Positions 1 to 13,800 of a DNA stretch of 64,000 bases are shown piece after piece; the stretch's first letter is position 1; each line of letters opens with the position of its first letter. The notes below the pieces were generated by a model. The model saw only the letters and a program-made list of their open reading frames with translations, did no database searches and was not told where the DNA came from. The translations under genes and the position numbers were made by a program. This DNA comes from Hirsutella rhossiliensis. Its lineage: Eukaryota; Ascomycota; Sordariomycetes; Hypocreales; Ophiocordycipitaceae. The DNA lies in the NCBI RefSeq assembly GCF_020360975.1, contig NW_025408667.1, positions 1,922,001 through 1,986,000 on the forward strand, read 5' to 3'.

Positions 1-3000
1 TATTTATTAGAAGGTAGCTAGTATATTTATAAGTCTAAATAGTATTACTAGATATTTAAATAGTCTAAATTTTATTCTAAAAGCTATTATCTATTTATAT
101 CCCTTTTTTATACGTATTAAGTTATAGGCGATTTTAAGGTTAAGGGCTATAAACTATTTTTTACTATATAGTCGATCTCGTAGTTCTAATATAAGCGGTA
201 ATAGTATTTAGTCCTTTATTATAATATCGTTTAGGCGTCTATAATCGATAACTAGTTATAGCTTACCGTTTTTCTTTAGAATAAATATAACTAGATAGCC
301 TACTTTAGATATTAATATTTATATATATCCTTTTTATAGATTCTTATCGAGGTAGTCGCGTAGCGTTTATAGTTGCTTTTCGTTTAAGTTATAGATTTTA
401 TAGAACGTCGGCGTTATTCTATCCTTAAGATAAATTTCGTAGTCCTATTAGCTATATTTAGGTAACCTTATCTTAAGTTCTTCTTTAAAGAGTTTATTAT
501 ATTTCCGGTATTCCTAGGGGATATTCTTTATTTTATCTTATAGGCTTTATTCTTTCTCTTAAGAGCTAGTTTCTCTTAACTCGAGCTCTTTATTAATTTA
601 TTTAAGGTCTTTCCTTAGAGTAATAATAACTCTTTAGATCTTTATATTATATCCTTTATTTTATTTATATTAGATACTAGGTTATATAGCTATATTAGTT
701 AGTATATAGGTCTTATTAGTCGATTTTATTATATCCGCTGGTTTAGTTACTATTTTTATCTGTATCGCTAAAGCCTATAATAATTTACTTAAACGGTTAT
801 CCCTTTTATCCTATTTAGTAGCTAAATTATCGTAAAATTTTACTTTCTCTTAAATCTATTAGTCTTAGAAACTTATATCTTCGTCTTAATATAGCTAGCT
901 AGTTTTTTAGTTAATTAGTAGGTTGCTCTCCTATAGCTATAGAAGCCCTAATATAAGGTTATATTCTCTAATATCTATAATATTAAAGTTAACTCGTTTA
1001 TCGTAGCCCTAGATATTAATATCGAGGTAATTAATCTCTATATTAATAATTCCGTTATTATAGTTAAAGGCCTCTCCTTTAATATTTATAAGTTTATATA
1101 GATCTATCTTATATCTCTATATAAGTTAGTAACGATTAACGACTTTAAGTAAAACGTAGTTACTTATCGCGCTATAGTCTAAAAGTATATATATATAATA
1201 TCCTATGATTTAGATATCTAATACTATTTAGTCGCTATAGCTTACTATTACTATATATAGGGTCCTTAGATCTTATTATATCGTACTAGTCTATAGCCTT
1301 TTTATAGATAGTATACCTTATTTTTTACTTAGTCCTTATTCGTTTTATTTAGGTATTCTTCTTTAATTTATTATTAATATCGTTTCTTTATATTTTTATC
1401 GTATAGTATTATATTAGGGCTTAAGAAACTAATTTCTTATAGCTAATCGAAGATTTCTTATTTCTTAACGCTATATCGTTTATATTATATTACTTTATAG
1501 TTAATTATATACTATACTTCGTAATTCTATTCGTTTTTATACTAAAGGTTAAGTTTTCGTTTAGCGTCTTTTTATTTTTTACGTAGTATTTCTATATCGA
1601 TTCTTCCTTAGTTAAATATAGCTTATAGCCTTTATACGTATTACTAATAATCTTTTAGTATACTATTATATCGTTTATACTATACTTATGCTTTTTCGTA
1701 TTTATAAATTCTATAGTTTAGGTATATATATTTATTATAATTTTCTTTATTATATTTAACTTATTATATAAGTCTTTAAAAGATTAAGGGTTTAGATATC
1801 TTAAAGCGAGTAGCGTTATACTATTCCTCTATTTTAGCGTGTCTATAGATTTTATATATCTCCGAAAGATATCTTATTAATAAACCGTAATTATCGCGGT
1901 ATTTAAGTAGCGTGCTATAATTAGGTTCTAATAATATAACTTAGTCGTTTAGGTAGCGTTAATCGATTTTCTAGTAGTCTAGTTCTATACTTAGGTAGGG
2001 TTTCGAAAGTACTTATCCTTTAAACCTAACTAAGAAAGCGTTATATTATACCTTTATCTAAAAGTATATTATATAATTTAGGTAGACGTATAATATCTAT
2101 AAAATATACTTATAGTACTTATAAGTAAGTAGTATTTATAAATCGTCTTTAAATTCTCCTTATAGTTACTATTCTCGTTATAAAGCTATAAAGGTATTAA
2201 CTATAGCGATAGCTATAGCGTAGTCTCCTTTATATAGTACTAGTTAATATTAAATTAATATAGCTTATTAGTTTTCTATAAGAATTTAAGGTATTTATTA
2301 GGTTTTAATTTTAAGTATTTCTTTAAATTCTTTAAAGTATAGAGCGTATTCTTTAATCGTAGTATTTTCCCTTAGTAGCGAGGGTAGTAGTATAAGTTCG
2401 TTCTTATCTTTTATTTCTCTAAGTATTTCTTATTTTTTAGAGCTTATATTATCGATACTTCGTTATTCCTCTTTAGGTTATTATCTAAGTTTCGTAAGTA
2501 TAAGGGCTATATCTATATCTTCTTTATTATATTATTTATAGACTACCTATTATTATTATTGATTTTTATTTTATATATCTTTCTAGAATTATTTACTATT
2601 CTTCTTAATCTAGTCTTAAGAGACTCCTTTAAGATAAGGGTATTCTAGTTCTATAAATTTAACTTATCTCTATATTTTAAGATCCCTTTATTATATTATT
2701 ATAAAGGTCTTCTTTAATAGCTTTAGGAACTATCTAGTACTATTTTTATCGCTTAAGTATACCGTATATTCGTCGTCGTAGTATATAGTTTAACTAAGGA
2801 GTTTATACTTTAGTTCCTATCTATTAATAGCGTTTAGGTATTTCTTACCTTTTAGGGCTAGTACTTAGTAGGTTTTCTTCTCCTTATAAGGTTATTTATA
2901 TTCTTTAAAGTAATATCTAAGTTTCCTATAATTAAAATACTTTCTTTTACTTTTCTATATTATATCTAGATCTATCCTACCTAGGTTAGTTATATAGGCG

Positions 3001-3971
3001 TAGGCAATAAGAGTTTCGCGCTTTTTCTTATAGTTAGCGCGTTAGCTAAAGTTATTTTTATAAGAAGGGTTTTAGTTTCCTCTTCCTTATTTCTTTTCTT
3101 AGCGTCGCGTATACTATCTATCGTCGATTCGTACTACTATAGTAATATAGTCTAAGAGGTTATTAGGTCGATTTTCCTTATAAAGCTCGTCCTTAACTTC
3201 TTCTTTAAGCTTATTATAGAATCGTAATATAAAGGGTTTATCGTCTTAATTAAGCTTTAAGGTAACTTAATAGAACTTCGTAGTATAATTTAATACTAAG
3301 ATCCTTTATTAGAGTTCTCGAAGTTTTTATTTAGCTTCTTATTCCTCGTTAGTTATTCCGAAAACCTTTATAATAGCTTCTTTAAATCCTTAGAAACTAG
3401 TAAAGACTTTATCTATTTTATTATCTCGTCGCGCTAGTTAGTTATCGAGAAAGTCCCTTATAATAGGTCTAAACTAAGCGAGTACTATTCTAAATAAATA
3501 ATTTCCTATATAGAGTACCTTTTTAACTAGGTCTAAGAGTTTAGTAGGGTAAAACTAGTAGTAGGCTTTAAGTTAGGTAAGAAAGTCTTAAAGCGTGCTA
3601 TAAGTACTATCGAATAGTCCTAGCTATTTTAGTTTAACTACTTCTCTAAGGTCCCTAACTTATCCGTTGCCTCCTCTATTCCTAAGTAACTATACCTTAT
3701 ATCGAAGGGTAATAATCTCGCGTATTATATCCTAAGGCGATATAGTAGCTTTAGAGTTAGTTAATCTGTCCTTAGATTATAGGCCTAGCTATAATCCCTA
3801 ACGTTAGATCGTATAAAGTATAGTAATCTCGTTAATCTTAGATTACTTAGATCTCTACGATCCCCTCGATCCTATATCTATTAGATAGTCGTGCCGACTA
3901 TTTATCTATTAGACCGTGTTACGTGCTTAACGCGGTCGACCGTTAGCGGCCTAGAAGCTATAGTCGTAATA
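1..3971 (-). mobile_element. Gypsy family A, second copy, 5' half, RIP-degraded
   Basis: Reverse-strand copy of the element seen in full at 19756-27606. The window opens inside its reverse transcriptase (the FGLTNAPATF block, degraded) and runs through protease and gag to the 5' LTR on the right. No frame is open; stops are mostly TAG and TAA, as RIP of CAG, CAA and TGG would give. The LTR (3769-3971) starts with the same 14-bp end (TATTACGACTATAG read on the minus strand) as the full copy. Its inner part is missing: sequence matching 19950 joins directly to sequence matching 20283, a deletion of about 330 bp that removes the rest of the LTR and the primer site. The element abuts Gypsy D, whose 3' end it cuts off, so it probably inserted into D. 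Confidence 0.85.
3769..3971 (-). repeat. Truncated 5' LTR of Gypsy A copy 2
   Basis: Reverse complement of the first ~200 bp of the 450-bp LTRs at 19756-20205 and 27157-27606, including the block GGTCGACCGCGTTAAGC. The remaining ~250 bp of the LTR are deleted. Confidence 0.85.
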
Positions 3972-6900
3972 AGTAATAAGTTCTCTACTACTTAGTAGAG
4001 AAATTCTATATAAAGCCTCTTATATACCCTCCTTAGTATATTAAGCTCTACTATATATAGGCTTACTACCTTTATTATAGTATACTTTTAATATAGCTAG
4101 TCGAGCCTCTTATATAGCTAGTTAGTTATATATTTAGCTATATCTACCTATACCTTATCGCTTACTTTAAACCTCTTCGCTAAGGATCTCTTTTAATTTA
4201 CTATTTCCTTTTATCTTACTTACGCCGCGATAATAGTAGTTTATAGGAAGTTAGTTACCTTTCTTATCCTTTAAGTAAGCTCCCTTACCCCCCTTACTTC
4301 TAGTGCTAGCGGCCCCTCCGCCCTCGCTATTTAAACTAGCTTAATATTATATCTATATATCGCGAAGAGTAAGCTTACGCTTATTATTAATACTACGCGG
4401 TTATTTAGTATAGCTTATATATATAGTAGCTACGCTCCTTAGTTATCCTAGCTATAGTAAATATATACTTAAAGGTATACTTATACTTCTTAGTTTATAC
4501 GCTTAGTCGACCTATTTATTTATAGGTAGTATACTAAACTTAACTTCCTTTATACTCTTATTTATTTATAGAACTCCTTTTAAAAGCTTCTTATTTAATT
4601 TATCCCTTTATCTAATATAATTAACCTTAGTATCCTATAAAAGTAAAAGTAAGCTTAGAAGAACTTTATTATATATACTACTACCCTTAGTATTAGTATT
4701 GCTTTAAGCGTTACCGCCTTCGTTAGCTAGTCTATAATTACTTAAAGGTACTTTACGCTTTCTATCTTAGTTAGCGGTAGTTTAACTATAAAGTCTATCG
4801 ATAAGTATATAAATAGTTAGGACGGTAGTAGTAAAGGCTTTAAGAGTCTCCTTTAAAGTTACCTTTATATATACCCCCTCTTATATAGTCTATAGTTAGT
4901 AATAAGCCGCTTTACTATCGCCGACTAGCTAGGCTAAAAGAATTCTTAAGCTAGTATCGCTAAGGTCCCCTCTCTCCTTAAGTATCCTACCGCCGTTAAG
5001 TTATATATCTATTAAGCTATTTATACTTAAAGTATATCTTATTTTTTAGCCCTCTCTCTTTTATTATACTTTAGTTTCCTTAGTACTTATAGCCTTTCTT
5101 AAAAGTATAACTATCTCTTAACGTCGATTATATATTTACTTAGCTATACCTTTAGTTATTATTTTAGTACTAGCAATCTCTCCCCTTTATATACTACTTA
5201 GAATACCGCTTAGTATTCCTTATCTTTTCCTAGCGCCTTTATTTATTTCTTCTATAGCTCTTAGTCGTTAAATACTAGTATAGGGTTAGCTTATTCCTAG
5301 GGTATATTTTAGCTTAAGTTTAGGTTAAGTTTTAGTTAATTATCGCCCTTATTCGTCTCCTCCTTAGGTTGTTTAACTAGCCCCCTTACTTTACTAATAT
5401 ATATTATTACGCTTACCCCTCTTTTACCTACTTATAGCGCCGCTACTACCGCCCTATCTTAAGTTAAACGTCCTAGTAAGTCGGTATATTAGCCCTTAGT
5501 AAGGACTAAGCGGCCTTATAAGTATATAGTTTCTAGAATTATCTAGACTATATACCCTATCTCCCTTTTATTTATTTTACCTACTAGCCGATCTTACTTA
5601 TAGTAGGATAGCGCGTTAAGTACCGCTACTAGCCTCCTTAGCTAGAACTTTAATATAAAGTTATAAGATATAAGCTTTATTACTTATTAGCTTTATCTCT
5701 TATTTAACTTCTTTTTTATTATAAAGTACCTTAGGTTATTATAGTTAGTTAGTATTATAAAGGTAGGTATATTTTAAAGTTCTACTCCTTAAAAGTTTAA
5801 GCACTATATAATTATAAGTATCTTCTTATCGTAGATTAAGTAGTTATACTCTACTAAGTTTAGTCTCTTTAAGAAGAATCTTACTAAGTATTATATACTA
5901 TCTAGCCCTACTTATATTAGCGCCCCCCTTATCGTATATCTAAAATAGTCTACCTCTAAGTATATTTCTCTTTCTAGGTTATAGAGTTATAGTACTAAGG
6001 CGTTATAAAAGGCATTCTAAATAAACTTAAACGCTACTTAGTACTTATCTATTTATTTAAAGATCGCGCCCTTTTTATAAAGGCCGTCTAGGTATACCGA
6101 TACCTTTATATAAAGTAATATAAAGGCTTAGTAGTAGTTTATAAAGCTAAGGAAGCTTTAGACTCCTCTTATATTCTAAGGTACCCGCTATATTTATATT
6201 ACCTAGATCTTCTCTAAGTTATATTAAACCTTACCCCCTACTTATATAATAAAGCTTAGGTACTTAACCTCCTTTATTATAAAGTTATACTTCCTTAGGT
6301 TTAATATTAAACCTACCTTTTATAGCTTCTAAAGTACCCTTACTACTTTTTCTTAGTAGTCTTAAAAAGACCTTAATAAGTAAATTTAAACGTTGTTTAT
6401 ATATACTATAACGAACTTATATAAGTATTCCCTTAGTACCTTATTAATATATTATTAGAAGGTAGCTAGCGTCCTTATTAAGCTAAATAGGTATACCTAT
6501 TACTTAAATAATCCGAACCTTATTTAAAAGGCTATCTTAAACTTATAGCCCTTTACTATCTAGATCTTATAAAACGCTATTATAATATTAAGCTTTATAA
6601 ACTACTTTACCTTTACGAGTATCTATAATATCTTTATAATTAAAGGTAGCGTATATATATCCCTTTTTATAATTACGTTTAAGGCTTAATAGTTATAGTA
6701 AAATCGTAAGTAACTATTTAACTTTTAAGTAAAAAGTACTAAGGCTATAGCTAAGGAGCTACTTAAGTAGATTAGGTTTACCTCTATTAGCTCGCTTAAG
6801 GTCTTCCTTAGTACTAAGAGTTCCTCCCTTAATATATTATAAAGGGGTCCTTATAATAAAGGGGGCTCTACCTTATCTTTATTTAATATTAAGTTAATCT

Positions 6901-8915
6901 TATAGTTTACCCTTAGCCTATATATAGGTATCTTTAAAGCCTTCTTTAATATAAAGAAGTCTATGTATATATCTAGCGCTTACTTTAGAATATAGTTTAC
7001 TAGGTCTACTACTATTTTTAGCTAGAGTACTCTCTTTATATCCTTTATTATAATCGCTTAGATATTAACTATCCTTTACCTTCCTTTATTATCTCTTACT
7101 ACCTTCTTCCTTTAATATTCTACTATAAATACTACCGCGCTAATAATCTTTACCCCTTAGATCTATTCTACCCTCCTTACTACTTCCGATCCCTATAAGC
7201 CTATTTAGATCTTAGCCTTACTATACTAAATCTAATCCCCTACTACGTTATATATTACTTAGTTCTTTTTTATTTATAGCCTTCCTAGGAATATATTATT
7301 ACTTAGCCTAAGGACTATATATATAAAGGTCTACTTTATATAGCTATTAATATCTATCTTAAATACTATAATTCCTTTTATTTATAGGGCTAAAGTATCT
7401 TTTAAGAACGGCCTTAGTTATCTTCTTCTTTTATTAGTAAAAGGTATTTATAGCTTCTTTACTACCCTCTTACTTACTATAATATAGTAATTATAGCTAG
7501 TATTTATAAGCGCGTTAAGTTCCTTCTTCCTATTAATACTTACCCTTAGTATTACTAAGCTTAATATAAGATAGTCCCTTATTAACTTCTAAGCTTTTTA
7601 TTATTTCTCTTTTATCCTTAGCGCTTAACTTTACGCTAAGGTTCCCTTTTTTCTAAGTTATTATTATCCTTAGTATCCCTTTCTTCCTTTATTACGCTTA
7701 CCCTCTAGGGTTCCTATCTCCTCTTTTTATAATAAAGCGCGATATATCCTTTAACTCTATAATTAAAGTACGTCCGATTCTCTAGCTAGCTCTACCCTTC
7801 CCTTTATTTATTTAGGGTATTAATAATAATTATTAAGGTATCCCTATCTTGCTAGATTCTTAGAGCCCCCTCTAGGAAGACGATTTAAACGTCGTATAGC
7901 TAGGACCTACCTCTAGCCTTAAAGAGTCTCTACTTAAACTTTAAGAGGAACGCTATAAATATCTAACTTTCCCTTTATTTTATTATCTAGATCGCCGCCG
8001 CCGCGCGTAACTAGATATCTACGTTAAGGTAGATTAAGTTAAGGTACTTAAGGAATTCCTTTTAATCGTAGCCCTTCTTTACTTTTATTCTATAATATAT
8101 AGCGACCGTTTATTATAGCCTAGCGTTTAAGTAGTTATAAATAAAGTAAAAGATTTCCCTTAAGCTTAAGAAGAATTCTTTATCGATCTTATACTTTTCC
8201 TATATATATTATGCCTATAAGGTATAGTACCGTCGTTATCCGTTAAATTTTCCTAGGCTTAGGAGAGGCTTCCTATAGCTATTCTTCCTTATTACCTCCC
8301 CTTTAGTTATAGGCGTCGCTGCCCCCCCTATCGCCCTTAAAAGCGGTATTAAACTACCTACCCCGCCCCTAGCCCCCTCCTATATACCTATCTATATCGG
8401 TTTATCTATCTTTTAGTATATCCTCTTAATCTAGCTAATTAGTTCCTATATCTATAGTTAGCTTTATATTACTTAATGCCTTATCTCTACCTCTCTTACT
8501 TATAGCGAGAGTATCGCTTACTTTATTATTAGCCGGGCGTCTAGCCCTCCTATCGCTACTCCCTACTACCCTTAAGTATATTCTCTCTCCTTTAGGTTAT
8601 TAGGATATCTATATTATATCCTTTTAGTCCTATCTCTCTCTAAGCTTTATAGCCTTATCTAAAAGGAGCTTTAAATATATACTTAGTATAGTAGTATAGG
8701 GCTAAATAATTATTTATCTAAAGCTAAGGAGAAAGGAGGAAAACTCTATCTTAGTTATAACGGTTATCTATCTTCCTTAGTCCCTAGCTTAATATATATT
8801 TAGGTACTATTTAGCTTAAGTTTAAGTTAAGCTCTACTTATATTTAAGTTTACTTCGGCTTAACTTTAGTATAGTTACTATAGTATAACCTTGGCTTTCT
8901 ATAAGTATAGCTTAT
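3972..8915 (-). mobile_element. Gypsy family D gag-pol, RIP-degraded, no LTR seen
   Basis: Ty3/Gypsy element read right to left: gag about 8700-7780, CCHC zinc knuckle 7729-7770, protease about 7500, reverse transcriptase about 6800-6100, RNase H about 6100-5450, integrase down to about 3980. The integrase C-terminus shows a VGDKVWVD-like block followed by the K-L-D-W-L-Y-A-K-Y type block. All four zinc ligands of the knuckle are now Tyr (spacing X2, X4, X4). The protease motif DTG reads NTS at 7496-7504. The polymerase YxDD reads YINN at 6392-6403. Stops litter every frame. The left end is cut by Gypsy A copy 2 and the right end meets an E-family gag fragment, so neither LTR is visible. Length fits the coding part of a Gypsy element. 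Confidence 0.8.
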
Positions 8916-9693
8916 AATATAAGCTAAACTTTAAAAGGGACTAGACTTTTTATTAATAAGCCTCCTTTAAATATATTACTAATAATATCTTTTTATTTAT
9001 AGTATCCTTAATTAAGATAAGTATTTATTCTTTAAAGTATACTTAATCTATATTATACTTAGTTTAGTTAATTAGTATTTATTCTATAAGGTATTAGCGC
9101 TATCTCGCTTTATAGTCGCTATATATATAATCTACTATATAAAGGATCTTTATTTTATTATAACGAAAACGTTTAAGCGCTGCCTTAAAAGCGTCCTTTA
9201 AATTATAAGTCTAGTCTAGACGTTCTTATATATTAATAGGTTAAGATAATTAAGCGATATTTTTAATCTTAACCTCGCTACTATAACTACTATTTAATTT
9301 AAGGGAGTAGGACTATCGATACTTCCTTAAATAAATAGTAATAGTACTAGTATATTTAGTAATTTCCTTTTTTAATTATATAACGTAATCTTATAAGCGT
9401 TTTATTTCTTCTAGCTCCTTAATTTACGCTTATAAAGCTATAAGCTTTTCCTTATAAAATAGTTATCTTATACTTATAGGTAGCGATATCTTCGATATAG
9501 TTATAATACTATTTATAGTAAGGGTTTATTCTAAGGATATATCTTCTTATTCTTTATCTCTTAAGTAAATACTTAATATATATAATAAAGAGCCCTTAAT
9601 TAGTTAACTACTATATTATACTATAAGAGCGTTATATAGTCTTCTTTAAGTAGCTATCTTTATTAGGTAATTAAAAAGGAAAGCTTTAAATAT
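8915..9693 (-). pseudogene. Gypsy E gag fragment, degraded
   Basis: Homologous to 29300-30083 and 50000-50776. Read on the minus strand it gives a charged, helix-forming gag-like protein with a Leu/Lys/Glu-rich segment and TAG/TAA interruptions. It lies immediately inside the LTR at 9694-9950, as the 5' end of a minus-strand element should. It breaks off on the left at the same point as the copy at 29300. Confidence 0.65.
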
Positions 9694-9950
9694 TATAAGG
9701 GAATATATATTATAGTATAATTAGCTAGGTAGTAGAGATAGCTAGAGGTACTATACTATATATATTATATTCTCTTTATTATAAGACTAAAGCTTATAAA
9801 AAAAGGGATTTCTCCTTTTTTATTAAAGTAGCGAGTAATTAATAATATATAAGTAAGGTAGGTATAATTCCTTACTAATACCCTACTAATATATTAGTAC
9901 TATATACCTAAGTACTATATTAGCTTATAACTCTTAGTAGCGCTCTTATA
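9694..9950 (-). repeat. Gypsy E LTR shared by two partial elements
   Basis: 257-bp LTR, the same length as those at 14526, 30084, 36643 and 50777. Ends are TATAAG...CTTATA, consistent with TG...CA after RIP. On its left is gag (element 5' end) and on its right the element 3' end, so one LTR serves as both 5' and 3' LTR of adjoining minus-strand copies. Confidence 0.85.
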
Positions 9951-10313
9951 GTTTATAATATATATTACTTTTACTATACTATATATATTTAATTAAAAAG
10001 AAAGGTAGTTTTAATTATATATTATATATATATACTTATATAAGTATATATTAGTCTATACTTTATAATATTAATAGTTATTATACTAGTAGTTACCGCT
10101 AAGTAACGATTATAGTATCGCTTATATATTAGCCGCGTAACTATAATATAAAAAGTATATATATATATCTCTTACTTCTTTTTTTTCTTTTTTTTAACTT
10201 TTCTATTTATAATTACTATAAAGTTTTATACCTTTTTTTATTAATTCCTTATACCTTTTTATATTACTTTTTTCTAATAATTTATTAATAATAATACCTT
10301 TTATTATCGCGGG
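9951..10313 (-). repeat. Gypsy E 3' internal end, before the copia G1 insertion
   Basis: Non-coding part of family E next to its 3' LTR, homologous to 36900-37290 and 61441-61649. A block of about 40 bp containing the polypurine tract present at 36900 is missing here. Copia G1 starts at 10314 and the E sequence resumes after it at about 16974. Confidence 0.7.
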
Positions 10314-10674
10314 TATAAAGGGAAGTAAAAGTAGCGATAGCTTCTTATAAAGGTAGTAAGAGATAAAACGGATATACTAGTAACGGCTAAAAAGGAAGGG
10401 GAAAACTAGTAAAAAGCTTAGTAGTTAAAAGGATATTAGTAGCTTCTTTAAGTAGGATCTTCTTTATTAATTAAGATGCTAGACGGGTATAAAGAAGGGC
10501 GTTAGATAAAGGAAAGAAAGAGAATTAAAGTAATATAATAACTACTCCCTTACTTTTATTACTACTCCTATAAGAATTAAATCTCTCTACCTTACCTATC
10601 TAACCCCTTACTTTTAATTTTACCTTTATATATTTTTTATATATTTCTCTTATCTTTCTTTATAAGAGGTATAC
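10314..10674 (+). repeat. 5' LTR of copia G1
   Basis: About 361 bp, near-identical to 16623-16973 and to the reverse complement of 54098-54449. Begins TATAAAGGGAAG and ends TTTCTTTATA, consistent with TG...CA ends after RIP. Confidence 0.85.
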
Positions 10675-10829
10675 GCCTAGGAGGAATAGAATTCCTATAC
10701 CTTCTAGCTACTAAAAAAGGCACCTTTATTATATCCCTTATAGCTCCCTTTTACCCCTCTTACTAGAAAAGCTGATTTTTAATTAACTTTTCTGCCCCCT
10801 CTCTTTTATAACGATAACGAAAACCGACT

Positions 10830-13800
10830 CCTCTACTATCCCTATAGTCTATAGGACAATCCTTATAGAGCCCTAAGATTAGGATAAGTAGGTAAAGGAG
10901 CTACGGGCTCGTATAGATAGAACTATCTATAATTTAGTCTTCTTTAATAAGTAGGACCCTCTTAAGCCCCCTCTTTATCTTAAGGCAACGGAATCCGTTA
11001 GTACTATAAAGCTAATCTCTCTTTAAAAGGAAGAGACTCCTAGGTAGTAGCTTTTAAAGCTCGAAACCTTAATCGCTCCCTTAAGGGGCTATATAACTAA
11101 CCGTATTAAGAAGACTTATATAGTATACCTAGGAGCCTTTTCTACTAGGAACCTACTAGCTTCTTCGTAGCTAGCTAAGTAGGAATAAATCCTTAAGGAA
11201 GCTAACTAATACTTCCTTATAGAAGCTCTTTCCGGCTAGTAGCTATAGGATATATCTCTATTAATAAAGCTTATTAGTAACGGTTACTTAACTATCTTTT
11301 AAGAAGCTAGCTAGGAACTAGATAAAGAGGCTACTAGAGTATAATAGTAAGTAGTCTTATTCCTTTATAGCTAGCACTTAACTTAGACGGTTCGACCTAT
11401 AGCCCTTATTACTATAGCTCCTACTACTACTGCTACTAATATTGCTCCTTTAGCTCTACCTCCCTTAAAAGTATTAATAATGTCTTTAACGGCTGCCCTA
11501 GCCCCGGTCCTAGCTCCGCCTCTTACTCTAGGCCCGGCCTTAGTCTAGTTAGATAGACTAGCCCGACTAGTCCCTTAATAGACCTTTTAGTCTATTAGTC
11601 GAAAAATTAAGGAACTAGTCGAAATCGAACCTCTTTATTAAAATTAGTAATAAGGGGTAAAAAGGGGGGGTTTTTAAGTAGACCTTCTAAACTAAGATAA
11701 GGATTCCTCGAAGAAATAAATAAGGAGGAATCGACCGACCTACTAAGTATATAAAAAGCCTTATCGGCTAGAAGACTATTAGTAAGTCTTCGAGGAAAAC
11801 CGACCTAAAGGAGTTAACCCTTTAAAGAGGCTATAAGAAATAGTATAATAGTCTCTTAAAGAGGACCCCTTATTATAAAAGAAGATAAACGAGATTCGGG
11901 TTACTAGGAAATAGTAACTAAGGCCGCTACTATAAATTTAAGGAAAAATCGTTAGTATAGTAAATCCGGTATTTATCTTCCTTATAAATTAGTAAGACTA
12001 ACTATTAGGACCCTCTAACTATCCCTTATAAAAATTAGCTATCCTTAACTTTAGTACTTCTTTTAATATCTATAATATACTTTAACGGGGACGAGGGCAT
12101 ATACCTAAAGCATACGTAGTATATAGCTAAGGATTAGCAGAGCAATTAACTATATAATTATCTAATTATTTATCCTATATATACCTCTAAGGGCCTTAGG
12201 TTATAAATATAAGTCTTAGAGATTTCTTTACTCTATGCCTCTTCGTCTCTACTAGAGTTATATAACTAGTAGTATCTACTTTAAAGGGGAAAAATAAAAA
12301 TTTAAATTAACTATAATTAAAGGGGGATACCTAATTAGATAATTAAGGTCTTTATAACGCCTTTAAGTATACTTAGAAGTAAGTTAAAAGGGGAGTACTA
12401 AGGGTCTTATCCCTTTAATAGGCTAATATCTATAAGAGTGCGATCTTACCTAATAAAATACTCTTATAATTCCGGTCCTTTAAGAAGGTATAAAGGGAAT
12501 ACCTTATTACTAGGGAATTAATAGTATAGATAGAGGGATATAGAAGGGTGAATTTTACGATAAAATTACTTAATAGATCTATATAAATTCTTCGAAGAAA
12601 AAGGGTAGCTTTTTACCTTTAATTTTTAACGAGCTTAATTTCCTTTTACTTTCTTTAAAAGGAAGGAATCTTCTAAGATATAATATCTAAGCCTATAAGG
12701 CTAGTTTAAAAGAATTAGACTATTAGGCTTATCGAGGAAGAATTCGGTTAATTTATTCTCGAATTCTAACCTATTTATAGGAAGGAACTACTTAAGAAGT
12801 TAGCTTTCCTTACTAGGTAGAATAGATTTACTATAAAGGACCCTCTTTTAGTAGCTTAAAGAGACGGTCTTCTTTAGTACGTATAACTTAGTTACCTAGG
12901 CCCCCTAGCTTTATATAAGCTAGGCCTATAATAAGGCATATAAATAAGGGGCCTAAAGACCGTTAAATATAAATACTATAGCTAAGGAAAGACTAAGAAA
13001 CGAATTTTTAAACGGACCCCTATATAGCTAGACTAGCTATATAAGGAAATTTAAGTCGATTAAACTAGCGTCTTTAAGGACTAGGAAAGCTTTATTAAGG
13101 TAATGTTTTTTTATAAAAGCCTTTTTAGGGATAGTTTTCCCTTATTTCTTATAGACCTACCTAAGTAAGTATAATTAGTTTACCTTCTAAAACTTCGTTA
13201 ACTAGATAAAATCCTACTTTAGCTATAAGGTAAAGAAGATACGGTTTAATAGTAAGCTATTTATAAAGGATATCTTAAATTAGCTTTAAAAAAAGAGTAT
13301 TTTACCCCTTCTATTAGCACTAAATACCTAGGCCTAGAACGGAGGGGTAAAAAGATTAAGGGGTACTATAATAGAAAGGGCCTATATAATAAGACTTACT
13401 ATAAGGCTTCCTTATAACCTTTAAAAGGAAGTCGTTAAGACCGCTTATTACCTTTAGAACTAAACCCCTTAGGACCCTAAGGACCTTAAAGGGACTACTT
13501 AAGGAATAGACTAGAAATCCCCTCTTAAGCTCTTTATAAAGAAGAACAGAAAAGCTTCTTTATACCTATAGCTATAAGGTATATATAATAACTACCGATA
13601 TATAGCTAAAAAGGAAGAAGAAAAAAAAGCTTAATCCTAGAGCTTTTATTAGTTACCTTATTAGCTATAATTCTATAAATATCTTCCGGATTTAGATTCC
13701 TCTTCTATAAAAGGTTATTTTAACTAAGGATATAATTTTTAACGAATCTAGCTTCTTTAATAGAAAGAGGAATTAATAGCCCCTCTTACTCTTATAACGT